Positions 24,667 to 32,361 of a stretch of DNA of 42,166 nt are shown piece after piece. Positions within the stretch are counted from its first letter, which is position 1. Each line of letters opens with the position of its first letter. Below the pieces are notes generated by a model. It was not told the origin of the DNA and searched no databases. It was given only the letters and a program-made list of their open reading frames with translations. This stretch comes from Acidobacteriota bacterium (GTDB lineage: Bacteria; Actinomycetota; Acidimicrobiia; Acidimicrobiales; Acidimicrobilacustridaceae): positions 1 through 42,166 of the forward strand of contig JAGWYK010000013.1 of the NCBI GenBank assembly GCA_018969405.1, in the 5' to 3' direction. The position numbers and the translations under genes were made by a program.

Positions 24667-27120
24667 GGGGTCCGACCCTAGTGGACCGTCATCGGGGCCC
24701 CCTCGCCCGCGGAACCATGGTCGGGGATCGGGGAACAGCATCGGACCCGCTCGCCACACCAGCACCAGCCCCAACAGCCCCAGCAGCGAAACCACCCAGG
24801 CGAGGTGCTCCACCGAGGTCGTTCCGTAGGTCAGCGTGACCTGCTCGGAGGTGGGGATCACCACCATCAGGTTCGGTGACACCCGCCAGGGCCCCTCGGC
24901 ACCACTGACCCGCCAGTTCGGGAAGTACGACGCCTTCACGACCACCGGCGTGCCGACCCGTGACACATCGAAGGAGATGCGATCGGTGTCGGTGCTGATG
25001 TTGGTGATGCCGGTGGGGTCGACCGGGATCTCGATCGGACGATCACCGGGGATGATGCGCTGCCAGTCGGCGGGACCATCCGCCGCCAGCGGCACCTTCC
25101 AGCGGGCGGGATCGGTGTACCAGGGCAGCACCGCGTCGAGCCAGGCCTCATGCCCGGAGACCCCGGTGAGCACCGCCGGCTGATCGGTCAGGGGCGCCAC
25201 GAGGTCGCTGTCGGCCACCTGGAACACGACCCAGGGACCGGAGGTGGCCACCTCGGTGAGCGCCCGGTTGGCGCGGGCCAGATCGATCATGGCCGTGGAG
25301 ATGGCCATGTAGTAGCGGACCCCGAGCATCTGCAGATGACCGACCCCCTTGTCGAACTCCTCGATCGAGGGCGCACCCGGCACATAGGGAAGTCCGCGCT
25401 GCGGATTCGACGGGGCCGCCGAGAGCTCGTCGGCGTTGAGCCAGTGGTACGGCGCAGTGGCCGAGGACTCGAAGTACAGCCCCTCCATGGAACCGATGCA
25501 GCCATCGGTCCAGAACGGCAGCAGCATCAGCGCCATCGGAGTGCCGTAGCGATCGTGCTGCTCCTCGTACTCCCACATGGCCCGACCGCACCCGTCGGTG
25601 CGGCCGACCTCAGCCATGGTGGCGACGATGTCGTGGTACTCGGGATAGGCCGGCTTGCCCTCGTAGCCGGTGAAGTTCCACCGGGCCCATCCGGGGACGA
25701 AGCTGGAATCCGTCGTCGACAGGAACAACCAGTGGTAGGAGCCGTCGGCCCGGGGTCCGCCGAGCGAGATCTGCACCGGGCCGATGCCGATCTGCTCCGG
25801 CATCGACCGCAGCGGCATGGCGAGCGCGATGAGGGCGACCAGGGAACCGGCCACTGCGGTGAGGACGGTGACGCCACGGCTGGGACGCGCCGGATCGCGG
25901 GCGAGCACCGTGGCGATGGCCCGGCCGAACTCCGCCACCCCGACGGCGGCGAGCAGGTACAGCGCGAGGTACCAGAACGGCAGGATGCGGGCGTTCCAGA
26001 TCCGACCCTGAGGCATGAGGACGAAGGCCGCAGCGGCGACACCGGCGAGCATCGAGAGGTAGATCCCCCCGCGGCGACGCCACACGATCGACATGAACAG
26101 GCCGAGCAGCGCCAGCAGCGCGATGACACCGATCGGCGGGGAGTTGACCAGCTGCGGATCGAGACGACTGCGCTGCAGCAGCATGTCGAGGTAGTTGGTC
26201 TTCTTCTCCCATCCCATGTCGTTCATCATCGAGGTGCGCAGCGCGAACGGCAGCAGCCACCAACTCATGAGGGCGACACCCACGACACCCGAGGCGGCCA
26301 GCCACCACACCCGGCGGAGCCATCCGGTGCGCCAGCCCACTGCGACGATCAGCCAGACGATCGCGCCGGTGACTGCGAACAGGAACGGCAGCACATGGCA
26401 GAGTCCGGTGAGGGCGAGCAGCACCGCGGCGAGCACCCGATGACGACCGGTCTCGAGGCCACGGCCGACGACGCCGAGGAACAGCACCGCCAGACTCAGA
26501 CTGATGCTGAACGAGAACTCCCCCGCCATCGTCGACGCGATGTTGCCGCCGTAGATCGAGAACGAGCGATCGAACAGGAACATGGTGGCGCCCACCGCGA
26601 ACAACGGCGGTGCCGGGAACGGCAGCCGCACCAGACGGGCGAAGGCCCAACAGGCGATCGGCAGGGTGAGGAGCCCGCTGATGGCGACGAGTTTGAACGC
26701 GATGCCGTAGGGGATGACGAAGCTCAGCAGCGCGATCGCCAGCGATGGCAGCACCATGTAGAACTGGTAGGCGGGGAACCCGGCGAACCAGTCCGGTGAC
26801 CACCCGGTGAGGCGCAGCGAGGGCAGCAGGTGGTCGCGCATGTAGGCCGGACCCCAGACATGGGCCCCCATGTCACCACCGGCCGGTGTGGATGACGACA
26901 GCACGTTCGACGGCCCCAACTGGAAGAACACGAAACCGACGCAGAACCCGACGATCAGTGCGCTGACCCAGGCCTCGATCCCGATGGCACCCAGTCGATG
27001 CAGGCCTCGGGAGATCGATCGGCGGATCCGACGCAGCCACGACACCACGCGTCCCGGCGGATCGATGGCGGCGGCGAGGCCGGCCACCACCGGATCGTCG
27101 ACACCCGGCAGGTCACTCAT
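23266..27120 (-). CDS. fusion: polytopic GT-C-like membrane protein (PTPS-related/YfhO-like) plus phosphomannomutase
   Basis: One uninterrupted frame of 1284 residues from the ATG at 27120, three bases after the CPBP gene stop. Residues 1-818 form a membrane protein: a cytoplasmic N-tail, a first span near residues 48-70, an extracytoplasmic loop with the acidic motif SSSTPAGGDMGAHVWGPAY, about ten further spans to residue 440, a large extracytoplasmic domain, and a final span at about 772-789. This is the layout of GT-C-like proteins with the PTPS-related domain. A 29-residue linker then leads into a complete phosphomannomutase (819-1284). The last span places that enzyme in the cytoplasm, as required. 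No stop codon separates the two parts. An undetected frameshift in the sequence is the main alternative. Confidence 0.75.
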   Translation of the reverse strand: MSDLPGVDDPVVAGLAAAIDPPGRVVSWLRRIRRSISRGLHRLGAIGIEAWVSALIVGFCVGFVFFQLGPSNVLSSSTPAGGDMGAHVWGPAYMRDHLLPSLRLTGWSPDWFAGFPAYQFYMVLPSLAIALLSFVIPYGIAFKLVAISGLLTLPIACWAFARLVRLPFPAPPLFAVGATMFLFDRSFSIYGGNIASTMAGEFSFSISLSLAVLFLGVVGRGLETGRHRVLAAVLLALTGLCHVLPFLFAVTGAIVWLIVAVGWRTGWLRRVWWLAASGVVGVALMSWWLLPFALRTSMMNDMGWEKKTNYLDMLLQRSRLDPQLVNSPPIGVIALLALLGLFMSIVWRRRGGIYLSMLAGVAAAAFVLMPQGRIWNARILPFWYLALYLLAAVGVAEFGRAIATVLARDPARPSRGVTVLTAVAGSLVALIALAMPLRSMPEQIGIGPVQISLGGPRADGSYHWLFLSTTDSSFVPGWARWNFTGYEGKPAYPEYHDIVATMAEVGRTDGCGRAMWEYEEQHDRYGTPMALMLLPFWTDGCIGSMEGLYFESSATAPYHWLNADELSAAPSNPQRGLPYVPGAPSIEEFDKGVGHLQMLGVRYYMAISTAMIDLARANRALTEVATSGPWVVFQVADSDLVAPLTDQPAVLTGVSGHEAWLDAVLPWYTDPARWKVPLAADGPADWQRIIPGDRPIEIPVDPTGITNISTDTDRISFDVSRVGTPVVVKASYFPNWRVSGAEGPWRVSPNLMVVIPTSEQVTLTYGTTSVEHLAWVVSLLGLLGLVLVWRAGPMLFPDPRPWFRGRGGPDDGPLGSDPMSEQTTLDAIFKAYDVRGTVPDQLDAALVERIGAAFARFVADTSGATEILIAHDMRPSGPEFADAFAAGAAAQGVDVVHLGLASTDLLFFAAGRFDRPGAMITASHNPAQYNGLKLCLSGARPIGEDTGLREIREATAAGLPPALLPGTVSRRDDALAAFVAHVHSFVDLGVLRPLRVVADTANGMGGLTAPAVFTGLPFELEVMYGELDGTFPNHPADPIQPENLVDLQARVLATGADVGLAFDGDADRVFLVDDTGALVSGSLTTAIVADVMLETNPGGIVLHNLICSKAVPEVILEAGGTPVRTRVGHSFIKQVMADTGACFGGEHSGHYYFRDNYRADSGIIAAMVVLELVSRTGTPLSELRRPYERYVDSGEINTRVADPQAVIDQVAVRFAGFEQDRLDGLTVDLTVGEAADPADRWWFNLRPSNTEPLLRLNLEAANRESCDRHVAEIRALIAEFADRT
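24675..24680 (-). promoter_or_regulatory. internal -10 box TAGGGT for the phosphomannomutase
   Basis: TAGGGT lies eight bases before the ATG that begins the phosphomannomutase part, inside the linker of the fusion frame. Spacing matches the other leaderless starts of the window. Confidence 0.5.
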
Positions 27121-27123
27121 CGA

Positions 27124-28080
27124 TCAGCCCGGTCCGATGTGGAACACCAGCGATGCTGCGGCGACCACGTTGAAGCCGAGATGGGCCCAGATGGAGGGAC
27201 CCAGCCGACCCGACCACCAGCGCAGCAGTCCGAGGATCACCCCGAAGGCGAGCAGGGCCGGGAACTGCAGGGGCTGCAGATGGCTGAGGGCGAAGAACGT
27301 GGCGGCGGCGAGCACGGCCCACATGGGCCGGATCCGGCGACCGAAGATGGTCTGGGCCATCCCCCGGAAGTAGATCTCCTCGGCGATCGGTGCACCGATG
27401 CCGACGATGAGGAACAGCAGGATGATCGAGATGGGTGAGGAGGCCCGATCGGTGAGTTCGCGAGCAGCGGCAGAGACATCTCTGTTCCCGATGAGCCGTG
27501 ACAGCACCGCATAGATCAGCGGCACCATCACCAACTGGCACACGACACCGAGGGCCAGCCCGATGGGGATGTCGATCGAGCGCATGCGCAGCCCCAGGTC
27601 GGCGACGACACCACGACCCCGCTTCACCGCGAACCAGATGGGGATGGCCCCGAGACCGAACCACAGCGGCAGCTGCAGCAGCGCGGTGAGCCACAGCGGC
27701 GGCGGCACCGAGATGGACAGGGGCTGCTGGGTGGACACCTGCGCCGCGGCCTGTCCGACCGCGGCGCCGACCCCGACGGGGACGTTGAAATCGAACGACG
27801 AGATGCTGGTGGCGATCGTGTAGCCGATCGAGGAGAGCAGCTGGGCGCCGAGGAAGGCGAGGATCAGGGCGCCGGCGCCGTAGCGGGGCCGCTCGGCGGC
27901 GCCGAGGTCGGCATCGCCCGAGGCGCTGTCGGGGCGGTCGGCCTCCGGGGTCGACCTCGGACTCACCGAGCGTTGGGAGCGAGGCGGGCGCGACGAGCGC
28001 TCGATCCCGGCGGCCTCGGCCGCCGCCGCCTGCTTCTTCGACTGGGTCACACGTCCGGAGGGCCGTCGCTGGGGGGACAC
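27124..28080 (-). CDS. CPBP family intramembrane metalloprotease (CAAX-like/Abi)
   Basis: A 318-residue protein with a charged, proline- and serine-rich cytoplasmic N-tail of about 80 residues and about eight hydrophobic segments. The family motifs are EEIYFRG (Glu-Glu and Arg), then FALSHLQ with a histidine, and a final HLGFN segment. These form the glutamate/histidine active site of CAAX-processing and bacteriocin-immunity-type proteases; the natural substrate is unknown. The start is a GTG at 28080, chosen because a -10 box TAGCCT lies six bases upstream. It heads the operon with the membrane-PMM fusion, Trm112 and PGI/PMI, and diverges from DUF3499. Confidence 0.87.
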   Translation of the reverse strand: MSPQRRPSGRVTQSKKQAAAAEAAGIERSSRPPRSQRSVSPRSTPEADRPDSASGDADLGAAERPRYGAGALILAFLGAQLLSSIGYTIATSISSFDFNVPVGVGAAVGQAAAQVSTQQPLSISVPPPLWLTALLQLPLWFGLGAIPIWFAVKRGRGVVADLGLRMRSIDIPIGLALGVVCQLVMVPLIYAVLSRLIGNRDVSAAARELTDRASSPISIILLFLIVGIGAPIAEEIYFRGMAQTIFGRRIRPMWAVLAAATFFALSHLQPLQFPALLAFGVILGLLRWWSGRLGPSIWAHLGFNVVAAASLVFHIGPG

Positions 28081-28086
28081 GGCCCG

Positions 28087-28092
28087 AGGCTA
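28087..28092 (-). promoter_or_regulatory. -10 box TAGCCT of the leaderless CPBP gene
   Basis: GGTAGCCT is followed by CGGGCC and the GTG start at 28080. It supports GTG as the true start and a leaderless mRNA. Confidence 0.55.
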
Positions 28093-28129
28093 CCGGTCAC
28101 CGGTCCGCGCCGAGTGCCGGCCTCGGCGG

Positions 28130-28135
28130 TACCGT
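28130..28135 (+). promoter_or_regulatory. -10 box TACCGT of the leaderless DUF3499 gene
   Basis: GGTACCGT is followed by CGGACC and the ATG at 28142. It is divergent to the CPBP promoter; the two -10 boxes are only 37 bases apart, so the promoters probably overlap and compete. Confidence 0.55.
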
Positions 28136-28141
28136 CGGACC

Positions 28142-28372
28142 ATGACCCGATCATGCGCGCGCCCCGGCTGCGGCGACCCCGCCTCGGCCACCTTCGGATA
28201 CGACTACGCCGAGCGGACCGTGTACCTCGATCCGCTCTCCGAGGAGGCGCACCCCGCGTCCTATGACGTCTGTCGTCGTCATGCCGACACCCTCAGCGTC
28301 CCCAAGGGCTGGCACCTGATCGACCAGCGTCGCGCCCGCACCTCGGTCGCGGGATTCCTCACCGCCCCCTGA
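28142..28372 (+). CDS. DUF3499 family protein
   Basis: A 76-residue protein of an actinobacterial family. The N-terminus has the CARPGCGDPASATFGYDYAE pattern, with two cysteines, and later CRRHADTLSVPKGWHL with a Cys and a His; together these could bind a metal ion. In many Actinomycetota the gene neighbours phosphomannomutase and whiB2. Here phosphomannomutase lies across the CPBP gene on the opposite strand and no whiB is present. The function is unknown. Confidence 0.85.
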   Translation: MTRSCARPGCGDPASATFGYDYAERTVYLDPLSEEAHPASYDVCRRHADTLSVPKGWHLIDQRRARTSVAGFLTAP

Positions 28373-28395
28373 TGGGGATTCTCGTCTCCGGCACC

Positions 28396-28401
28396 TAGGC
28401 T
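28396..28401 (+). promoter_or_regulatory. -10 box TAGGCT of leaderless ftsH
   Basis: CCTAGGCT is followed by seven bases and the ATG at 28409, with no ribosome-binding site. ftsH therefore has its own promoter behind the DUF3499 gene. Confidence 0.55.
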
Positions 28402-28408
28402 TCGGGAC

Positions 28409-30349
28409 ATGAGTCCCGAGAACGCACCCTCCCCCACCGGCGACAACGGGAACCGCAGCCGACTCGGAGGCGACGGCGGTTGGCCCCGCTGGACCCTCTT
28501 CGTCCTCCTCGCCGTCGTGGCGGGGGCGATCCTGCTCCAGTTCGTCGCCTCCTCCACCCCGAGCACCTCCATCGGCTACGGCGACTTCATCTCGAAGCTG
28601 GGCGATGACCAGGTGTCCAAGGCCACCTTCGACAACAGCAACGGCAAGATCTCCGGCACCCTCGACGACGGCTCGAACTTCAGCACCACCGGGCCCCTCC
28701 AGCTGTCCGATGCCGACCAGCGCCTGTTCATCGACAAGGGCGTCGAGTACGACACGCCGAGCCAGAGCATCTGGAGCACGCTCATCCCGCTGCTGCTGCC
28801 GGTGGTGCTGCTCATCGGGTTCTTCATGTGGATGCAGCGCCGAGCCTCCGGCGGCATGGGCAGCATCATGTCGATCGGTCGCAGCCGCGCCAAGACCTAC
28901 GACGCCGAGCGTCCCGCCACCACCTTCGACGACGTGGCCGGGTATGAGGGCGTCAAGACCGACATCACCGAGGTCATCGACTTCCTCAAGCATCCCGAGA
29001 AGTTCGGTGAGATCGGCGCCCGCATCCCCAAGGGCGTGCTGCTCGTCGGTCCTCCCGGCACCGGCAAGACCCTCATCGCCCGGGCGGTGGCCGGCGAGGC
29101 GGGCGTGCCGTTCCTGTCGGTCACCGGTTCGGACTTCATGGAGATGTTCGTCGGTGTCGGCGCCTCTCGTGTCCGCGACCTGTTCCAGAACGCCCGGAAG
29201 CTCGGGCGGGCCATCATCTTCATCGACGAGATCGACTCCATCGGGCGCAAGCGCGGCGCCGGTCTCGGCGGTGGTCACGACGAGCGCGAGCAGACCCTCA
29301 ACCAGATGCTCTCCGAGATGGACGGCTTCGAGGTGACCACCGGCATCGTGATGATCGCCGCCACCAACCGCCCCGACATCCTCGATCCCGCGCTGCTGCG
29401 ACCGGGCCGTTTCGACCGGCAGGTCGTCGTCCCGCTGCCCGAGCTCGAGGACCGTCGCCAGATCCTCGAGGTGCATGTCAAGCACAAGCGCATCGCTCCC
29501 GATGTGGACCTCGATCTCGTGGCCCGGGGCACCCCGGGCATGAGCGGTGCCGACCTGTCGAACCTCGTCAACGAGGCCGCGCTGTTCGCCGTCCGCGCCG
29601 GCGAGTCGGAGATCCACCGCCGCCACTTCGAGGAGGCGCGCGATCGAGTCCTGATGGGTCAGCGCCGCGACTCCATGGCACTGTCCGATCTCGAGAAGGA
29701 GGCCATCGCCTACCACGAGGCCGGCCACGCCGTGTGCGCGGCGGTGCTGCCCACGGCCGATCCGCTGCACAAGGTCACCATCATCCCGTCGGGCATGGCC
29801 CTCGGCGTCACCATGCAGCTGCCGGTCGAGGAGCGTCACATCTACCGGCAGGACTACATCGAGGATTCCCTCGTGGTGCGCATGGGTGGACGCATCGCCG
29901 AGTCACTGGTGTTCGACGTCGTCTCCACCGGTGCCAACAACGATCTCGTGGGCGCCACCGAGCTCGCTCGCAAGATGGTGCGCGAATGGGGCATGAGCCA
30001 GCGCGTCGGTCCCATGGCCTGGGGTCAGCAGGGTCAGGTCTTCCTCGGTGAGGACCTCATGCACTCACGCGACTACTCCGACGACACCGCCCGAGTCATC
30101 GACGAGGAGGTCGAGCGGATCCTGCGCGAGGCCCAGGACCGCTGCCGGGATCTGCTCATGGCCAATCGCAACGGTCTCGACCTCGTGGCCCGGGCCCTGC
30201 TCGAGCACGAGACCATCGACGGCGGCGAGGTCACCCGCCTGCTGGAGCTGGCCACGCCGGGTGCCACCGCCGCCAATCCCAACCGGGCGGCGGCCACGGG
30301 TGCCTCGGCCGGGGACAGCGTCCCGGTCCCGGACCACACCGAACTCTGA
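28409..30349 (+). CDS. ftsH: ATP-dependent zinc metalloprotease FtsH
   Basis: A 646-residue membrane-anchored AAA+ protease that removes damaged or unassembled membrane proteins and regulators. A first span at about 29-48, a periplasmic domain and a second span at about 122-142 precede the AAA module. Walker A GPPGTGKT is at 214-221, Walker B is [11 protein letters not shown], and the second region of homology contains [22 protein letters not shown] with the arginine fingers. The protease motif HEAGH is at 436-440, with the third zinc ligand in the following helix. Length and domain order are normal for the family. It converges on the thioredoxin-like gene. Confidence 0.97.
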   Translation: MSPENAPSPTGDNGNRSRLGGDGGWPRWTLFVLLAVVAGAILLQFVASSTPSTSIGYGDFISKLGDDQVSKATFDNSNGKISGTLDDGSNFSTTGPLQLSDADQRLFIDKGVEYDTPSQSIWSTLIPLLLPVVLLIGFFMWMQRRASGGMGSIMSIGRSRAKTYDAERPATTFDDVAGYEGVKTDITEVIDFLKHPEKFGEIGARIPKGVLLVGPPGTGKTLIARAVAGEAGVPFLSVTGSDFMEMFVGVGASRVRDLFQNARKLGRAIIFIDEIDSIGRKRGAGLGGGHDEREQTLNQMLSEMDGFEVTTGIVMIAATNRPDILDPALLRPGRFDRQVVVPLPELEDRRQILEVHVKHKRIAPDVDLDLVARGTPGMSGADLSNLVNEAALFAVRAGESEIHRRHFEEARDRVLMGQRRDSMALSDLEKEAIAYHEAGHAVCAAVLPTADPLHKVTIIPSGMALGVTMQLPVEERHIYRQDYIEDSLVVRMGGRIAESLVFDVVSTGANNDLVGATELARKMVREWGMSQRVGPMAWGQQGQVFLGEDLMHSRDYSDDTARVIDEEVERILREAQDRCRDLLMANRNGLDLVARALLEHETIDGGEVTRLLELATPGATAANPNRAAATGASAGDSVPVPDHTEL

Positions 30350-30358
30350 GTCCCCGAC

Positions 30359-30376
30359 GGGTGCGGTCAGGCGCCC
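30359..30376. terminator. hairpin between convergent ftsH and thioredoxin-like genes
   Basis: GGGTGC-GGTCAG-GCGCCC forms a six-pair stem (one G-U pair) in the 27-bp gap between two facing stop codons. There is no U-tract. It could terminate in both directions. Confidence 0.4.
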
Positions 30377-30826
30377 TCAGGCGTCATGACCGTGGCAGCC
30401 CTCCGGCGTGGAGCCCGGTTCGCGGGCCTCAGCCACCGCGGCCCACAGATCGGTGGCGGTGACGGGTCCGAGGAAGTGGCGCACCACGACGCCCTCGGCA
30501 TCGGCGATGAGCACCAACGGCACCGCATCGATGCCGTAGCGGCGGTGGATCTCGGGTTCGGCCGAGACCTCGAGCTCCTGCACCTCCACCTCGGTGCTGG
30601 TCAGCGCCGTGGCCTTCATGGCCACATCCCCACAGACCTCGCAGGTGGCCGAGGTGAACACCGCCACCAACCACGGAGCCGCAGGGCGGTGGAAGTCACG
30701 GCGATCCAGCTGCGCCGGCACGTTCCAGGTCGAGCCGCTCGGTGCCGCCGGACGGCGTCGCTGCAGCACCAGCGCGATGAGGACGGCGATCGCCACCAGC
30801 AGGACGGAGATGATCAGTCGATCCAT
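30377..30826 (-). CDS. membrane-anchored thioredoxin-like protein
   Basis: A 149-residue protein with an N-terminal hydrophobic anchor (about 4-21) followed by RRR, and a thioredoxin-fold domain. The redox motif is CEVC (62-65) in VAVFTSATCEVC, and the cis-proline is in DAVPLVLIAD. The basic RRR after the helix suggests that the domain may stay in the cytoplasm, although a thiol-disulfide role outside the membrane would fit the envelope genes upstream. A short His/Cys tail (GCHGHDA) may bind metal. It starts two bases after the DUF5719 stop and is the last gene of that operon. Confidence 0.8.
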   Translation of the reverse strand: MDRLIISVLLVAIAVLIALVLQRRRPAAPSGSTWNVPAQLDRRDFHRPAAPWLVAVFTSATCEVCGDVAMKATALTSTEVEVQELEVSAEPEIHRRYGIDAVPLVLIADAEGVVVRHFLGPVTATDLWAAVAEAREPGSTPEGCHGHDA

Positions 30827-30828
30827 GA

Positions 30829-32361
30829 TCAGTCCATCGAGCCGGCCGGCGCGTCCTCGGGGACCACCATCGCCACCTGCGGATCCACCACCGCACCGAT
30901 GGGGCTGATCGTCCCCGCCACCGGCACCACCACCGGGGTGAGCAGTTCGACCGGTGAGGCCGTGGTCAGGAGCTGGCCGAGGACGACGGGTCGGTCGGAG
31001 GAGATCGACACCGAGGCCTCGTTGCGGGAGGCCAGGGCCGCGGCGAGGTCGACCACGAGCCGGTCCCCGGCGGGGACGAGCACCTCGATGACGTTCGGGA
31101 GATCCTTGGCCCCGCCCGCCCCGTGCACGGTGACGGTGACGCGGGCGTCGACCCCCGGAGTGGGGTTGGCGATGGCCAGTGAGGACGTCGCCGCCCAGGC
31201 CGGATCACCGAAGGAGGTCAGCCATTCGGTGGCCAGCACCGGGACACCCACGGTGCAGGTGAGACCACCGGCGCCCTCACCCCGCTTCTCCCCGATGCAT
31301 CGCTCCGCGACGATGGGTGCGTCCTCGGTGGCGCGCACGATGATCCAGCGACCTGCGGTGCGGGGGATGCGCGCATCAGCCATCAGATCGACCGTCGTCG
31401 ACCGACCGGCGGCGACCGACAGGCGGTAGGGCTCGACACTGCCCACCTCGGCGGAGTCGTCGATCTGCACCTGCACCTCGACGGTGGCGTCGGTGTCGCC
31501 GGGGTTGAGCACCGAGATCACCTCATGGGCCTCGGACCCCGGCGGCGTGGCCACGGCGAAGGACCACACCGGCGCGGTGACCGGTGATCCGAGGGTGACG
31601 GCGAGACCCTGCTCGGCGGCCTCCCGACCGTCGGAGCTCTGGATCTGCTGGGCCACGATGCGTCCGGAGCGGGCCCGGACGGTGGTGGCCACGTGCTCGC
31701 GCAGCGTGACGACGGCGCCGACGTCGACCACCGTGACCCGCCCGCCGCGCAGCACCAGACCCTGGAACTGCTGGGGCGTTCGGGCGCCGTCCTCGGTGTC
31801 GAAGGTGAGATCGACGGTGGCATCGCCGGGGAATGGATTGAACAGCGCCATGAGGTTGCGGGCCCCGTTGCGGGTGGAGCCCGACGGGAAGAACCACTCG
31901 GGAGCCGGAGAGGACGCGCAGGCACCGACGGCACGGCCTGCGGGACCCTGGAGGATCTGCGCCACGGAGACCTCACCACCGGAGAGCTCGACCAGCGCCG
32001 AGGCCCACAGGGCCCGTGTCACCTCGCTGATGCGGACGGTCTGGCGCGAATGGGCGCCGACGCGCAGCGGCGAGGTGACCGGTTCGCCCCGGTCCGGAAA
32101 GGCGGTGAGTGTTCCGGTGACCGCATCGTCGGAGGCGTTGGTGATGGTGACGCTCTGCTCGGCGAAGCCGTTGGCGTCGCCGGTGGCCGAACCGGCGGCG
32201 CAGTACCAGGTGGACCCCACCGCACCTGCCGGTCGCGCCGTGGGCATGGAGGCGTCGAGTCGCTCGGCGGTGGAGGGGGTGCTGCTGCGTTCGGCCACGA
32301 CCGCAGCGATGACCACGGCGAGCAGCAGCACGAGCATGGGCAGGCGGCGCGGCCGTCTCAT
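30829..32361 (-). CDS. DUF5719 family protein, exported or membrane-anchored
   Basis: A 510-residue protein with an N-terminal signal/anchor (RRPRRLPMLVLLLAVVIAA) and a long exterior part rich in beta strands. The first third has TWYCAAGSA and ACASSPAPEWFFPSGSTRNGA, and pairs of immunoglobulin-like strands such as VTITNASDDAVTG, NLMALFNPFPGDATVDL, ISVLNPGDTDATVEV and LAIANPTPGVDARVTVT recur about every 80-120 residues. The repeated NP/GD pattern points to tandem beta domains. The function is unknown. The ATG overlaps the stop of the GT2 gene (ATGA), so it is translationally coupled to the glycosyltransferase, an arrangement conserved in Actinomycetota. Confidence 0.82.
   Translation of the reverse strand: MRRPRRLPMLVLLLAVVIAAVVAERSSTPSTAERLDASMPTARPAGAVGSTWYCAAGSATGDANGFAEQSVTITNASDDAVTGTLTAFPDRGEPVTSPLRVGAHSRQTVRISEVTRALWASALVELSGGEVSVAQILQGPAGRAVGACASSPAPEWFFPSGSTRNGARNLMALFNPFPGDATVDLTFDTEDGARTPQQFQGLVLRGGRVTVVDVGAVVTLREHVATTVRARSGRIVAQQIQSSDGREAAEQGLAVTLGSPVTAPVWSFAVATPPGSEAHEVISVLNPGDTDATVEVQVQIDDSAEVGSVEPYRLSVAAGRSTTVDLMADARIPRTAGRWIIVRATEDAPIVAERCIGEKRGEGAGGLTCTVGVPVLATEWLTSFGDPAWAATSSLAIANPTPGVDARVTVTVHGAGGAKDLPNVIEVLVPAGDRLVVDLAAALASRNEASVSISSDRPVVLGQLLTTASPVELLTPVVVPVAGTISPIGAVVDPQVAMVVPEDAPAGSMD

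Noticed and set aside
28151-29839. A 562-codon open frame antisense to DUF3499 and ftsH
   Set aside because: It mirrors ftsH and has no domain; the plus-strand frame has Walker, SRH and HEAGH motifs.
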